Part shown: piece by piece, positions 1 through 9,996 of the stretch
Position numbering within the stretch: the stretch's first letter is position 1
Layout of the letters: each line of letters opens with the position of its first letter
Origin: Candidatus Levyibacteriota bacterium
GTDB taxonomy: Bacteria > Patescibacteria > Microgenomatia > Levybacterales > UBA12049
Direction: 5' to 3'
Assembly: GCA_027334565.1 (NCBI GenBank)
Contig: DAHWUP010000003.1
Span: 37,794 to 101,793, forward strand
DNA length: 64,000 nucleotides
Position numbers and translations under genes: made by a program
Notes under the pieces: generated by a model
Database searches by the model: none
Told to the model about the DNA's origin: nothing
What the model saw: only the letters and a program-made list of their open reading frames with translations

Positions 1-1
1 G

Positions 2-1051
2 TTTAGCGCATTACCATTGTTTGGAGTATATATAATAGCGTTTCTTTTATTCTACAAAAAACCCTTAAAAAATTTAAACAAGTTGTTCACAGGCGTCTTA
101 ATTTATGTGGCAGTGTTTTTAATATTTGGATTACCGGATTTATTTTTTAATTCCGCAAGCTATATAGAGTTGCTAAAAGTAAATCTTCTATCGGTGACAA
201 AAGCTGGAGGATTTAATAATTTGAACATAAATATGCCAGGTTGGCAAATTCTCTTTTTTTTGCATTACCCTTCGGTATTTGGATATTTTACATTAGGAGT
301 TTTTATTTTATCTATCATATTTTCATTGGCTTTCATATTACGAAATATTCTCCGCGGCAAATTTGTGCATGTTAAAACTATAGTTTTTATTTTACTTTCC
401 TTGGCGGGATTTTGCGCAAGTTTAGCCACGCTCGGAATTGGGGCGGCAAATGACAGAATATTGGTTTTACTACCCTTTATGGCAATAACAGTAAGTTTTG
501 CATTAAATTTTGTTTTACAAAAAGAATATCTTAAAAGTTTAATTGTTGTGGTCTTTGTGATAGGGTTTTTGCTTCAAGCAATCCAAACAGCTTCATGGCT
601 TTATTTCAAATACGAAACCCCGCTTCAGGAATCATCGAGTATTTGGATAATGAGAAATATTCCTAAAGGTACATTGATTGGAATCGAAAATATTCCCATA
701 TACCAAGGACTTCCTGATATAGCGTTAAAAGAATTTTATACACAACAAAAATATCCGTACGGTGATTATTCATATCATTATCAGGTTATTGGCCTTGACA
801 CTAAACATTTTCCAGATACCGTAATAGTGACAAGTGGTGAATTAAATACCGAATATTTAAAAAACTCTCCAAAACAGCAACTTGTTGAAAAATTAAACCG
901 GGAAGGGTTTGAGGATATAAGGAATTTCAAACTGGATACGCGATTTTTCGATATCTTTTCGAACAAACTAAATCTTCTTGATTGGAATCTAGTTCCGCAG
1001 CCCTCAGAAATTACAATATATGTAAGAGAAGGCAATTTTGCGATTAAATGA
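2..1051 (+). CDS. GT-C fold membrane glycosyltransferase (5' end outside window)
   Basis: The frame is open from the first bases of the window, so the N-terminal half of the protein lies upstream; the TTG at 17 is only the first possible start visible. What remains shows about six hydrophobic helices followed by a soluble C-terminal tail of about 140 residues rich in aromatic residues, the layout of the last part of GT39/PMT-like polyprenyl-phosphate-sugar-dependent glycosyltransferases. The catalytic N-terminal loop is not visible, so the family call rests on architecture and on the glycan genes that follow. The stop overlaps the next start (ATGA), implying translational coupling. Confidence 0.55.
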   Translation, partial: FSALPLFGVYIIAFLLFYKKPLKNLNKLFTGVLIYVAVFLIFGLPDLFFNSASYIELLKVNLLSVTKAGGFNNLNINMPGWQILFFLHYPSVFGYFTLGVFILSIIFSLAFILRNILRGKFVHVKTIVFILLSLAGFCASLATLGIGAANDRILVLLPFMAITVSFALNFVLQKEYLKSLIVVVFVIGFLLQAIQTASWLYFKYETPLQESSSIWIMRNIPKGTLIGIENIPIYQGLPDIALKEFYTQQKYPYGDYSYHYQVIGLDTKHFPDTVIVTSGELNTEYLKNSPKQQLVEKLNREGFEDIRNFKLDTRFFDIFSNKLNLLDWNLVPQPSEITIYVREGNFAIK

Positions 1052-1899
1052 GCGTTAGCAGCAAGAATTTCGATCAAAATTATTATTTCAATACTTGTTT
1101 TGGCAGTGATGAATTTATAAGGAGCAAAGGCCGGGAAATTACCAAGAGAGTGCAAAAGCTTATTGACAGCCTTAATCTTTCTAATGAAATGGTAGTGTTG
1201 GAAGTTGGTTGCGGCAGGGGCGATACCTCTTTATATATAGCAAAAAAGGTTAAAAGGGTTATCGGAATAGATTACTCAAAAGATGCTATTAAAATCGCAA
1301 ATAAAGTCAAATCCCAAGCAGATCGGAAAACCGAACAAAAACTCAAATTTCTTGTTATGCGGGCGGATAAAATGAACTTTAAAGATAACATTTTCGATTT
1401 TATAATAATGATAGATACGCTTGATCATTTAAATAAATATGAAGTAGAAAATACGTTTAAGTCGCTAATGAGAATGCTTAAGCCGGATGGGAAAATTTTT
1501 ATTAAAACATGCGCAAACAAAATTCTCTTAGATAAAACCTACAGATACTACATTCATCCGATGAATAAGGTTTTAACTACATTTGATAAATTTATTAAGG
1601 GTATTTATTACGAATCACTTCCTGATGATCCCAGAACCAAAGAAGCTAAGATTCAACACATCAACGAAGCGGATTATTTTTACATTCGTAAATTAATGCG
1701 GAAATACAAACTTAAAGCTGATATCAAAGCCGAGACTGGATTTTTAACAAACAACAAAGGAATAAGAAGCAAAATCTATAATTTTATCGTAACTTTATAT
1801 CCGGTTTCCCAATATTTTCCACTTAACGTTTTATTTGCACATGCTTTTCTTATATCGGCCAAGAAAAATGACCGGTCTGTAAAAATTCAATATTCTTAG
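1048..1899 (+). CDS. Class I SAM-dependent methyltransferase
   Basis: A 283-residue cytosolic protein with a clear SAM-binding motif I, VLEVGCGRGDTS, at about residues 49-60, followed by the acidic strand end GIDYS and an FDFIIMIDTLDHL segment typical of Methyltransf_11/25 proteins. The C-terminal 100 residues are basic and not diagnostic. It overlaps the preceding gene by 4 bp (ATGA) and sits inside a surface-glycan cluster, so methylation of a sugar or of a lipid-linked glycan is a reasonable inference, but the substrate cannot be read from the sequence. Confidence 0.8.
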   Translation: MSVSSKNFDQNYYFNTCFGSDEFIRSKGREITKRVQKLIDSLNLSNEMVVLEVGCGRGDTSLYIAKKVKRVIGIDYSKDAIKIANKVKSQADRKTEQKLKFLVMRADKMNFKDNIFDFIIMIDTLDHLNKYEVENTFKSLMRMLKPDGKIFIKTCANKILLDKTYRYYIHPMNKVLTTFDKFIKGIYYESLPDDPRTKEAKIQHINEADYFYIRKLMRKYKLKADIKAETGFLTNNKGIRSKIYNFIVTLYPVSQYFPLNVLFAHAFLISAKKNDRSVKIQYS

Positions 1900-1914
1900 T
1901 CGACATGTTATACT

Positions 1915-1920
1915 TATAAG
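1915..1920 (+). promoter_or_regulatory. Possible -10 box for the flippase gene
   Basis: TATAAG ends 8 bp before the ATG at 1929, with an overlapping alternative TATACT at 1909-1914. No good -35 is visible. The spacing would place the transcript start at or next to the start codon. Confidence 0.35.
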
Positions 1921-1928
1921 GCCAGTTT

Positions 1929-3149
1929 ATGGGTTATACAAAAAGTGCGATACAAGGTATTTCGTGGATGACCGGACTTCAGACAGTAATACGAATATTT
2001 ACATTCCTAAAAATTGCGGTTTTAGCAAGGGTTCTAACTCCTAATCAATTTGGTGTTTTCGGAATTGCAGCATTATTGCTTGCATTATTGGAAATTCTTA
2101 CAGAAACAGGGATTAATATAATTTTAATTCAATCTAAAGAAACTATCGATAAATATTTGGATTCAGCATGGGTAGCCTCAATTATACGAGGCATTATTAT
2201 TTGCTTAGGGATCGTTATTTCAGCGCCTTTCATTGCATCATTTTTTAATACGCCTCAAGCATTAGGAATAATTATATTTATTAGCTTAGCACCATTTATT
2301 AAAGGTTTTATAAACCCTGCCGAAATAATTTTCCAGAAGGAGCTTAACTTTAGGACTGAATTTTTATTCAGGACTTCGTTGTATTTTATGGATGCATTTG
2401 CTGCAATAGTTTTCGCATTAATTACGCATTCAGTCTATAGCCTGGCAATGGGATTGATCGCTTCGGGATTACTGGAGGTTATTTTATCGTTTTACCTAAT
2501 AAAATTAAGGCCAAAATTAAGATTTGAGAAAGAATATTTAAGAGAAATTTTTCACAAAGGTAAGTGGGTAACCGGTTATAGTATCTTAAATTATTTTGGT
2601 GAAAACAGCGACAATATTGTAGTCGGAAGACTTTTGGGTGCAACTCCTTTAGGTATTTATCAAATGGCATATAGGGTGTCGATTACTCCGATAACTGAGA
2701 TTTCCGATGTCGTTAATAAAGTAATTTTTCCGGTTTATTCAAAAATAGATGAAGACAGGCAGCGTTTAAAAAACGCTTTTGTAAAAACTTTTTCGATTAA
2801 TACTATTGGAACATTTATTCTTGGTTTAATTATCTTTTTATTTCCGAAGGAAATAATAAGCATAGTATTGGGTCAGCAATGGGTTAGCGCAACAGATGTG
2901 CTCCGAGTGCTGGCAATATTCGGAATTATACGAGCTTTCACGTCTCCGGCATCCGTTGTTTTGCTATCTACAATAAATCAAAGATATTTGACCTATATCA
3001 CTTTTGCTCGACTGATCGCCTTACTTATTTTTATAATTCCTCTTGTATTAAAATTCGGGATAATCGGCGCTGGCTATGCGCAAATAATATCTACTCTTGC
3101 CACTATTCCCGTAATTTTGTATTCGCTAAATAAAATTTTTAAGACCTAA
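1929..3149 (+). CDS. MOP-superfamily polysaccharide flippase (Wzx-like)
   Basis: A 406-residue, almost wholly hydrophobic protein with about 12 predicted membrane helices. The N-terminus (AIQGISWMTGLQTVIRI, then VLARVLTPNQFGVFGI) matches the start of polysaccharide biosynthesis/export proteins of the Polysacc_synt family, which flip undecaprenyl-linked oligosaccharides across the membrane. It lies 29 bp after the methyltransferase and is followed directly (0 bp) by a glycosyltransferase, consistent with one unit for assembly and export of a surface glycan. It is somewhat shorter than many Wzx proteins (about 450-500 aa), but both ends look complete. Confidence 0.85.
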   Translation: MGYTKSAIQGISWMTGLQTVIRIFTFLKIAVLARVLTPNQFGVFGIAALLLALLEILTETGINIILIQSKETIDKYLDSAWVASIIRGIIICLGIVISAPFIASFFNTPQALGIIIFISLAPFIKGFINPAEIIFQKELNFRTEFLFRTSLYFMDAFAAIVFALITHSVYSLAMGLIASGLLEVILSFYLIKLRPKLRFEKEYLREIFHKGKWVTGYSILNYFGENSDNIVVGRLLGATPLGIYQMAYRVSITPITEISDVVNKVIFPVYSKIDEDRQRLKNAFVKTFSINTIGTFILGLIIFLFPKEIISIVLGQQWVSATDVLRVLAIFGIIRAFTSPASVVLLSTINQRYLTYITFARLIALLIFIIPLVLKFGIIGAGYAQIISTLATIPVILYSLNKIFKT

Positions 3150-4250
3150 ATGAAAATCGCTATTTTCCATGAACTGCCGGAAGGCGGAGCCAAATATGCA
3201 ACAAATAAAATCGGCAGCTTGCTCAAGTCGTTTGGCCATACAGTCGATTTGTATTATGTGGCTGATAAAGAAGATGATTCAGGGAGTTTGGATTTTAATA
3301 GCGTATATTTCTATTGTTTTAAGCCAAAGATCTGGAAAGGGTCGAATTCCAGGACCAGAATATATAAAGATACCCTGGAGTTATATAAAATTTATAAACT
3401 GGACCGTGTGATTGCCAGAGACTTGGATTCCAAACACTACGATTTTGTTTTGGTTAACGCTTCACAGTTTATTGAATCTCCGTTTATTTTAAGATTTTTA
3501 AAAACACGTAAATTTTTTTATGCCCATGACCCCAATTATCGGATAATCTACGAAAAGATACTTGATATACCGAAATCTTTAAATATTATAAAGTTTCATT
3601 ATGAAAAGCTTAACAGGCTTTTAAGGAAAAAGCTTGATAGGGATAACCTTAGTAAAGCGGATCTAATTCTTACAAATTCGAAATTTGCCAAAGATGTAAT
3701 TAATAGAACTTATCATTTAAAAAGTGAAGTTGCTTATTTAGGCGTGAATACAAATTTATTTGTCCCCGGGGAAATAAATAAAGAACTTGATATATTGTTC
3801 GTGGGGACATTTGAGCCGGTTGACGGATACGGTATTTTATCAAAAGCTATAGAATTGATACAAAACAAACCAAGAGTTTTTGCCGTTCCGGGCAAAGACG
3901 ATAAAACGTATGATATCGAGGAGATGATTGATTTATATCAAAAAAGTAGGATGGTCGTATGTCTTGCCGTTAACGAGCCGTTTGGGCTGGTGCCGCTTGA
4001 AGCAATGGCTTGCGGGATACCGGTGATAGCGGTTAACGAAGGGGGATATAAAGAAACGGTGGTCGACGGGAAAACCGGTTTTTTAATAAAACGAGATGCT
4101 TCTTCTCTGGCCGAAAAAATACAAAAACTTTTATCGGATACCAAACTATCCGAGCAAATGGGCAAAGCGGGGAGAGAAGAGGTTTTAAAAAAATGGACTT
4201 GGGAAAAACGGGGACGGGAACTTGAGAAAATTTTGCTATCACACTTATGA
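3150..4250 (+). CDS. Glycosyltransferase family 4 (GT-B)
   Basis: A 366-residue soluble or peripheral enzyme. The N-terminal Rossmann domain starts IAIFHELPEGGAKY, with the glycine-rich acceptor loop. The C-terminal domain starts at DILFVGTFEP and carries the retaining-GT signature EPFGLVPLEAMACGIPVI (E-x7-E), followed by GGYKETVVDGKTGFL. Such enzymes use nucleotide-sugar donors to extend lipid-linked glycans at the inner face of the membrane. The start abuts the flippase stop and the end overlaps the next gene by 4 bp. The sugar specificity cannot be told. Confidence 0.88.
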   Translation: MKIAIFHELPEGGAKYATNKIGSLLKSFGHTVDLYYVADKEDDSGSLDFNSVYFYCFKPKIWKGSNSRTRIYKDTLELYKIYKLDRVIARDLDSKHYDFVLVNASQFIESPFILRFLKTRKFFYAHDPNYRIIYEKILDIPKSLNIIKFHYEKLNRLLRKKLDRDNLSKADLILTNSKFAKDVINRTYHLKSEVAYLGVNTNLFVPGEINKELDILFVGTFEPVDGYGILSKAIELIQNKPRVFAVPGKDDKTYDIEEMIDLYQKSRMVVCLAVNEPFGLVPLEAMACGIPVIAVNEGGYKETVVDGKTGFLIKRDASSLAEKIQKLLSDTKLSEQMGKAGREEVLKKWTWEKRGRELEKILLSHL

Positions 4251-6400
4251 ACGTATCGATAATCACCGTTAATTACAAAGTCGGGGAGAAGGTCTTAAAA
4301 TGCATCGAAAGCATCGAGGAAACGGTGAGAAATCTGACATACGAAATGATCGTGGTGGACAACGAGGGCGATACTAACCTTGAGAACCGACTTAATGAAC
4401 ATAAGCACGTTAAATATATAAAAGCCCCAAAAAATATCGGATTCGGTGCGGGAAATAACCTGGGCGTAAAACACGCTTCGGGTAAATATCTGTTTTTCCT
4501 AAATCCAGACACCGTGGTTACTAAGGACGCCATAAAAGTTCTTTACTCATTTCTGGAAAAGGATAAAACCGCCGGAATGATTTCCCCACTTATTTTAAAG
4601 AATGGCGGACAGCCGCTCGACAAACAGGGATATAAAGAGCTTAATTTAACAAGCGGAGTTTTTACTTATTCGTTTTTAAGAAAGTTTTTCCCGAAATATT
4701 CCGCCGAAAGTTTCTACTCACTAGCGGACTGGGATAAGACTCCGATAAGACAGGTTGAAACCGTTTACGGCGCAGCCATGATGATTTCCAAGGACTTGTT
4801 CGATAAGGCCGGCGGATTTGATGAAGATTTCTTTTTATACTTTGAAGAAAACGATCTGTCCAAAAGGGTAAGGGATTTAGGTTTTAAACTCTATGTCGAT
4901 GCGAACGCCAGGATAATTCATGAAGTAGGGCAAAGCACAGGGCAATACAGCGACAGAGATGCAATTTATGCAAAAAGCAGATACTTATATTTTAAAAAAC
5001 ATTTTGGCAATGTCCGGGCTTTAATGCTTGAGGCGTTATTGAAAGTAAATAAAATCAATCTATTATTATTGTTGGCACTTGCCGCGGGGTTAATCCTTAG
5101 ATTATATAATCTTCAAAACGGCATGCCTTTTATCGGGGACCAGGGCTGGTTCTATCTTTCCGCCAGGGACATGCTTATTTATGGAAAAATTCCGTTAGTA
5201 GGAATTACCTCGAGTCACATCTGGTTGCACCAGGGTCCTTTATGGACATACATGCTGGCTGTAGTTTTGCCGATTGTTAATTTTGATCCCTTGGCCGGGG
5301 CGTACCTGACGATTTTTCTTGGTCTTGCGACGATAATCTTCATGTATAAAATTTGTTCGGAGATGTTTTCTCAAAATGTAGGTATTTTGGCTTCGTTTTT
5401 GTATGCTGTTTCACCCGCGGTCGTTGCTTCGGACAGGATGCCCTTCGATCCCAGCCCGATACCATTATTTACACTCCTTTATTTTTATTCGGTATACCGA
5501 TGGCTAAAAGGTAGTAACAATTTCTTTCCGTTGACATTGTTTTTTGTGGCTATTTTATATAACCTGGAACTTGCGACCTTTAGTTTGTTCTTCCCGCTTC
5601 TGTTGATTTTTTTATACGGTTTAATCAAAAGAAGTGTTTGGATTAAAAGTTTAAAAAACTTGAAAATAATTTTTTATTCCATTGCTGCATTTTTAATCCC
5701 GATGTTGCCGGTTTTGATTTACGATTTTTATAACGGTTTTAAGCAAACGATAGTTTTTGGCGGTTGGATAGTGTATAAATTAGCCGGATTTGTTATCCAT
5801 CAATCTTCATCGGCTTCAAGCGTTACCGGTGTGATCGATTTTTTAATTAACAGCATTTCGGGACTGATTCTGCCAACGTTTACCGTTTTGGCATTTGCTT
5901 TATTCTTTTTTGCTTTATTATTTCTACTAATAAAAATTTTAAAACAACGTGTTTTAAGCGATGTTTTATTAATGACGTTCGTGATCTTTTCTCTTGGAGG
6001 GGTACTTGCTAACCAAGTTCCATCCCAAGCGTATTTGCCGATAATTTTTCCGTTCGTGATTACAATAACAGCCATCTTTACAAATTTTTTGGTCTTAAAA
6101 AGTAGAATGTTCTACTTACTGTTTTTTATACTTTTAATTACAAATTTTTATTCATCGGCATCATTAGATAAAAAGATCGATTTGGGTGATCGAATTAAAG
6201 CGGTAAATAAAATAATTGCTTTAACAAGGGGACAAAAATATAATTTAATTGGCAAAGGAAATAACAGTCAGTTTGAAAGTTTTACCATGAATTACCGGTA
6301 TTTGTTGTGGTGGAAGGGACATCCCGTCAGCAGCATCTTTGAAAAACTCAAGGTATCGGTCGAGGAGACAAACGGTAAAATAATCATTACAAAACTATGA
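4247..6400 (+). CDS. Fusion of GT2 glycosyltransferase and GT-C-like membrane domain
   Basis: A 717-residue protein with two parts. Residues 1 to about 260 are a GT2 (GT-A) domain: VSIITVNYKVGEKVL at the start, the NIGFGAGNNLG loop and LNPDTVV in the DXD position, as in rhamnosyltransferase-type GT2 enzymes. From about residue 270 the chain turns into a polytopic domain with GDQGWFYLSARDM in the first outside loop, resembling PMT_2/GT39 enzymes. The frame is continuous with no internal start signal. A single polypeptide could therefore make or charge a carrier on the inside and use one on the outside; that coupling is inference. Confidence 0.82.
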   Translation: MNVSIITVNYKVGEKVLKCIESIEETVRNLTYEMIVVDNEGDTNLENRLNEHKHVKYIKAPKNIGFGAGNNLGVKHASGKYLFFLNPDTVVTKDAIKVLYSFLEKDKTAGMISPLILKNGGQPLDKQGYKELNLTSGVFTYSFLRKFFPKYSAESFYSLADWDKTPIRQVETVYGAAMMISKDLFDKAGGFDEDFFLYFEENDLSKRVRDLGFKLYVDANARIIHEVGQSTGQYSDRDAIYAKSRYLYFKKHFGNVRALMLEALLKVNKINLLLLLALAAGLILRLYNLQNGMPFIGDQGWFYLSARDMLIYGKIPLVGITSSHIWLHQGPLWTYMLAVVLPIVNFDPLAGAYLTIFLGLATIIFMYKICSEMFSQNVGILASFLYAVSPAVVASDRMPFDPSPIPLFTLLYFYSVYRWLKGSNNFFPLTLFFVAILYNLELATFSLFFPLLLIFLYGLIKRSVWIKSLKNLKIIFYSIAAFLIPMLPVLIYDFYNGFKQTIVFGGWIVYKLAGFVIHQSSSASSVTGVIDFLINSISGLILPTFTVLAFALFFFALLFLLIKILKQRVLSDVLLMTFVIFSLGGVLANQVPSQAYLPIIFPFVITITAIFTNFLVLKSRMFYLLFFILLITNFYSSASLDKKIDLGDRIKAVNKIIALTRGQKYNLIGKGNNSQFESFTMNYRYLLWWKGHPVSSIFEKLKVSVEETNGKIIITKL

Positions 6401-7161
6401 TCTCAGCAGTCATACTTACCAAAAATGAAGAAAAAAACATACTCGATTGCCTTGAAAGCGTTTCCTGGGTAGACGAGATCATCATTATAGATGATTATTC
6501 TACAGACCTAACAGAAAGTGTAGTAAAACAATTTGTAAAAAACAGGAAGATCAGGTTTTTTAAGCGAAGGCTTGAGAACGATTTTTCGGCACAGCGTAAC
6601 TTCGGTTTGGAAAAGACAAGATATGATTGGGCGTTGTTCGTTGACGCCGACGAAAGAGTTACAGCATCGCTTAGAGAAGAAATAAATTCTATTTTGATCA
6701 ATGGCACGAATAATTTAAAGACCTCCGGATTTTATGTACCGAGGCTGGATGTTGTTTGGGGAAAAATCCTAAAACACGGAGAAACCGGCAATATAAAACT
6801 GATTAGATTTGCCAGGAAAAACTCGGGTAAGTGGAAAGGCAAAGTCCACGAGGTGTGGGAGGTAAAAGGACAAATATCTGAACTTGAAAATCATTTGTTA
6901 CACTATCCGCATCAGACAGTAAGTGAATTTTTAAGAGAAATCAATTTTTATACCACTATCAGGGCAAGGGAATTATTCGATAGCGGAATAAAAGTCGGAG
7001 CGAAAGAAATTATTTTGTATCCGAAGCTTAAATTTATTGTTAATTATCTATTCAAATTGGGATTTTTGGACGGTATCGAAGGTCTGGTTTACGCAATCTT
7101 GATGAGTTTTCATTCGTTCCTGGTAAGGGCGAAATTATGGATCCTATGGGAAAAAGAGTAG
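6397..7161 (+). CDS. Glycosyltransferase family 2 (WaaE/KdtX-like)
   Basis: A 254-residue GT2 enzyme. The N-terminus SAVILTKNEEKNILDCLESV, then VDEIIIIDDYSTD, and the metal-binding FVDADERV motif (DXD as DAD) are those of the lipopolysaccharide core glucosyltransferase-like group. The LENHLLHYPHQTVSEFL segment is also typical of the group. The C-terminus has one or two hydrophobic stretches that probably attach it to the membrane. It overlaps the fusion protein by 4 bp (ATGA), so it is co-translated with it. Confidence 0.88.
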   Translation: MISAVILTKNEEKNILDCLESVSWVDEIIIIDDYSTDLTESVVKQFVKNRKIRFFKRRLENDFSAQRNFGLEKTRYDWALFVDADERVTASLREEINSILINGTNNLKTSGFYVPRLDVVWGKILKHGETGNIKLIRFARKNSGKWKGKVHEVWEVKGQISELENHLLHYPHQTVSEFLREINFYTTIRARELFDSGIKVGAKEIILYPKLKFIVNYLFKLGFLDGIEGLVYAILMSFHSFLVRAKLWILWEKE

Positions 7162-7237
7162 GCGTCTTTTTGTTTTATACATGGACAATTTTTGTCCTGG
7201 CGGTTTACTTTGCTAACCTCTTATGTAGGGTTAACCT

Positions 7238-8818
7238 ATGTTTGAACTGGCATTTTTGATCGGCACATTTTCTTATGCGATTTTCTTCTTGGGCGTGCTT
7301 GGCTTTTTGTACAAAAGCTATATAATCGTCGTTCTATTGTTATTCTTTTTATCCGGTTTGTATTATTTTTATTATTATAAACGGATAATGGCACACAATT
7401 ACACTCTTAAAAAGATATCCCGGGTTTCCAAAATTCTGATTACCATAATTATTCTTCAGGTTTCGGTTAATCTGGTCGGAGTGCTGGGACCGGAAATATC
7501 ATTCGACGCGCTTTGGTATCATTTAACCCTGCCAAAAATTTACCTTGAAGCACACCGTATATTTCATATTCCGGGAGGATTATTGTATTATTCCGACATC
7601 CCCAAAAATATAGAAATGATATTCTTGGCTTGTCTTTCTTTCGGTAACGAGACATGGGCAAAATTTTCGCATTTCCTATTCGGTTTATTGACGATTCTTG
7701 TAACCTATAAATTTGCCAGAAAGTTCCTTAACGAAAATCTATCACTTTTTGCATCGGCTTTATTTTATTCTAACCTTGTCGTCGGATGGGAGTCGATCAC
7801 GGCTTACGTAGATCTTGGGACAACTTTTTTTACCACGGTTGCATTGTACTGTTTTTGGGAATGGCTGGAAAAAAAGACCAATAAATTCCTTATATTCACG
7901 GCAGTTATCACCGGGTTAACAGTCGCCACCAAAACGGTTTCCTTAAACCTGATCCCTGTCTTTGGTTTGCTGATACTAGTTAAAGGATTTAGGGACGGAT
8001 ATACCTTTTTAAGAAGCTCTTTTAATCTTGTTCTGTTTACAGCTGTTTCCGTGGTAGTGGGTTCTCCCTGGTTTATCTTTTCATTCCTAAATACGGGAAA
8101 TCCTTTCTACCCGCTTTTTGATCCAACACTTAGTATCGTGAATAAATTCTACGCTTTAGGTATCGTAAACGTTTTTTTGCGGTCACAGGACCCGATAAGC
8201 CCCGTATATTTGATCACTCTGCCTTTGATAATTTATTTTTTAAAACGTTTCTCTTTACGGGTTAAAATGCTTTTTTTATTCTTTATATCAGCGTTGATAT
8301 TGTGGTATTTGGATTCCCAGGTGGGCGACAGCAGGTTCCTGTTACCGTATCTTCCGGCTCTTTCGGTATTATCCGTTATTTCAATCGACAAATTACATGA
8401 TAAATTCCTTAAACGATATTTGTTTGCTTTGATTATCATATTGGTGTTTTTTTCAGCTAGTTACCGCTTTATGGCGAACGCTAAGTATATACCGGTTTTA
8501 CTGAGAAGCGAGTCGAAATCGGAATTTTTAAGCAAACATCTTAATTTTTCCTTTGGTGATTTCTATGACAGCGACGGATATTTCAAAACCCATGTCAAAC
8601 CTACGGATAAAGTTCTTCTGTATGGATTTCATAATCTCTATTATGTGGATTTTCCCTTTATCGACTCTTCTTATGTAAAAAAAGGTGACAGGTTTGATTA
8701 TATTGCGGTCCAGAGCGGAAATATCCCGACAAGGTTTTCAAGTTGGAATAGGATTTACTATAATAGTTTGACCAAAGTAAGTTTATATTCGCTGGGAGGA
8801 AAACAATGGGTTTACTAG
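7238..8818 (+). CDS. Polytopic GT-C-like glycosyltransferase
   Basis: A 526-residue membrane protein with roughly 11-12 helices and a soluble C-terminal tail of about 80 residues. The motif FDALWYHLTLPKIYLEAHR in the first outside loop (about residues 89-107) is the acidic loop expected of PMT_2-like enzymes that take sugars from polyprenyl phosphate donors. It starts 76 bp after the GT2 gene and overlaps the next gene by 13 bp. The acceptor is unknown; from its neighbours it probably decorates the exported glycan or a protein at the outer face. Confidence 0.7.
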   Translation: MFELAFLIGTFSYAIFFLGVLGFLYKSYIIVVLLLFFLSGLYYFYYYKRIMAHNYTLKKISRVSKILITIIILQVSVNLVGVLGPEISFDALWYHLTLPKIYLEAHRIFHIPGGLLYYSDIPKNIEMIFLACLSFGNETWAKFSHFLFGLLTILVTYKFARKFLNENLSLFASALFYSNLVVGWESITAYVDLGTTFFTTVALYCFWEWLEKKTNKFLIFTAVITGLTVATKTVSLNLIPVFGLLILVKGFRDGYTFLRSSFNLVLFTAVSVVVGSPWFIFSFLNTGNPFYPLFDPTLSIVNKFYALGIVNVFLRSQDPISPVYLITLPLIIYFLKRFSLRVKMLFLFFISALILWYLDSQVGDSRFLLPYLPALSVLSVISIDKLHDKFLKRYLFALIIILVFFSASYRFMANAKYIPVLLRSESKSEFLSKHLNFSFGDFYDSDGYFKTHVKPTDKVLLYGFHNLYYVDFPFIDSSYVKKGDRFDYIAVQSGNIPTRFSSWNRIYYNSLTKVSLYSLGGKQWVY

Positions 8819-9996
8819 AGAAACTTTTCATACTTTTTTTATTTACGTTTCCAACGGGCGTAATTGCCAGAATTGAACTTTCAAACGGAGTGGCAGTATC
8901 GCTTAATGATTTGGTATTATCTGTTTTAATATTGGTTTGGTTTATCTACAAACTAAAAAACAGGAAATTTACAAATAATTATCTGTTGAGACCGCTTGCC
9001 ATATTTGTCGCGATTAGCTTTATAGCACTGCTATTGAACATTTCTGACCTTGGGATTATAAAATTTTTGATTTCATTTTCATATCTTGCCAGGTATATGG
9101 CTTACGCCTTCTTATATTTTATAATCGGGGATTTCTCGTCCAAATTCAGGGAAAAAATCATTAAGTATCTTTTTATTTCCGGACTGGTAGTTGTGGTCCT
9201 GGGATATTTCCAGTATTTTTTCTACCCGAGTCTTAAGCCGTTATTTAAATTCGGATGGGACGAGCATCTTTACCGGATGGTGTCGGTTTTTCTTGATCCT
9301 AATTTTGCAGGGGCGTTTTTTAACATATTCTTGTTTTTTACGCTCGATTTTTTAAGGAAAAGCTATAGAACGTTTTCGAGAACTAAAGTTATTTTTTATT
9401 CATTTGTCTCGCTGATCTCACTTTTTGCCGTTTATCTTACCTATTCAAGAAGCGCACTGCTTATGCTTTTTGTATCGACGGTCGTCTATCTTTGGTTAAT
9501 AAATAAAAAGAAAATGATCACGGTAGTGCTGGCATTTTTAACTCTTCTAATTTTTGTTTCCCCGCGGGCATTTCAGACCACGGGAACGGACCTTCTAAGG
9601 GTTGTCTCAAGTACCGAGAGGATCAGTTCTTTGCAAATTGCCCTAAAAGTAATTCAGGAGAACCCGCTTTTGGGTGTAGGTTTTGATGCATACAGATACG
9701 CTCAGACCAAGTATGGTCTTGAGGGAGTTTATTGGCAGGTAACCCATTCGGGAGCAGGTACCGACGCAAGCCTTATTTTTGTTTTAGCGACAACCGGGGT
9801 TATCGGTTTTTTTGTTTATCTTTACTTACTGATAAAGGTTTTCAAGCTTGCCAGAAAAAACTTTAAAAATACCGGTATTGTTCTGTGGGTCATATTAATA
9901 GGACTTTTGGTTGATAGTATTTTTATCAATAGTTTGTTTTACGTGTTTATTTTGGAGTGGATATGGATTTTGGCCGGGCTTACTGAGAGTAATTGA
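8806..9996 (+). CDS. O-antigen ligase/polymerase-like membrane protein (Wzy_C)
   Basis: A 396-residue protein with about 11 helices. The large outer loop followed by LTYSRSALLML and the ENPLLGVGFDAYRY segment are characteristic of the O-antigen ligase (WaaL/Wzy, PF04932) superfamily, which joins or polymerises lipid-linked glycans outside the cell. It is the last gene of the plus-strand glycan cluster, overlapping the preceding gene by 13 bp and the convergent Ig-like gene by 17 bp. Whether it is a ligase or a polymerase cannot be decided from sequence alone. Confidence 0.82.
   Translation: MGLLEKLFILFLFTFPTGVIARIELSNGVAVSLNDLVLSVLILVWFIYKLKNRKFTNNYLLRPLAIFVAISFIALLLNISDLGIIKFLISFSYLARYMAYAFLYFIIGDFSSKFREKIIKYLFISGLVVVVLGYFQYFFYPSLKPLFKFGWDEHLYRMVSVFLDPNFAGAFFNIFLFFTLDFLRKSYRTFSRTKVIFYSFVSLISLFAVYLTYSRSALLMLFVSTVVYLWLINKKKMITVVLAFLTLLIFVSPRAFQTTGTDLLRVVSSTERISSLQIALKVIQENPLLGVGFDAYRYAQTKYGLEGVYWQVTHSGAGTDASLIFVLATTGVIGFFVYLYLLIKVFKLARKNFKNTGIVLWVILIGLLVDSIFINSLFYVFILEWIWILAGLTESN

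Noticed and set aside
7146..7259. 37-codon frame with one hydrophobic helix between two glycosyltransferase genes
   Set aside because: It overlaps both neighbours in another frame, has no Shine-Dalgarno and no -10 at leaderless distance; it is probably chance.
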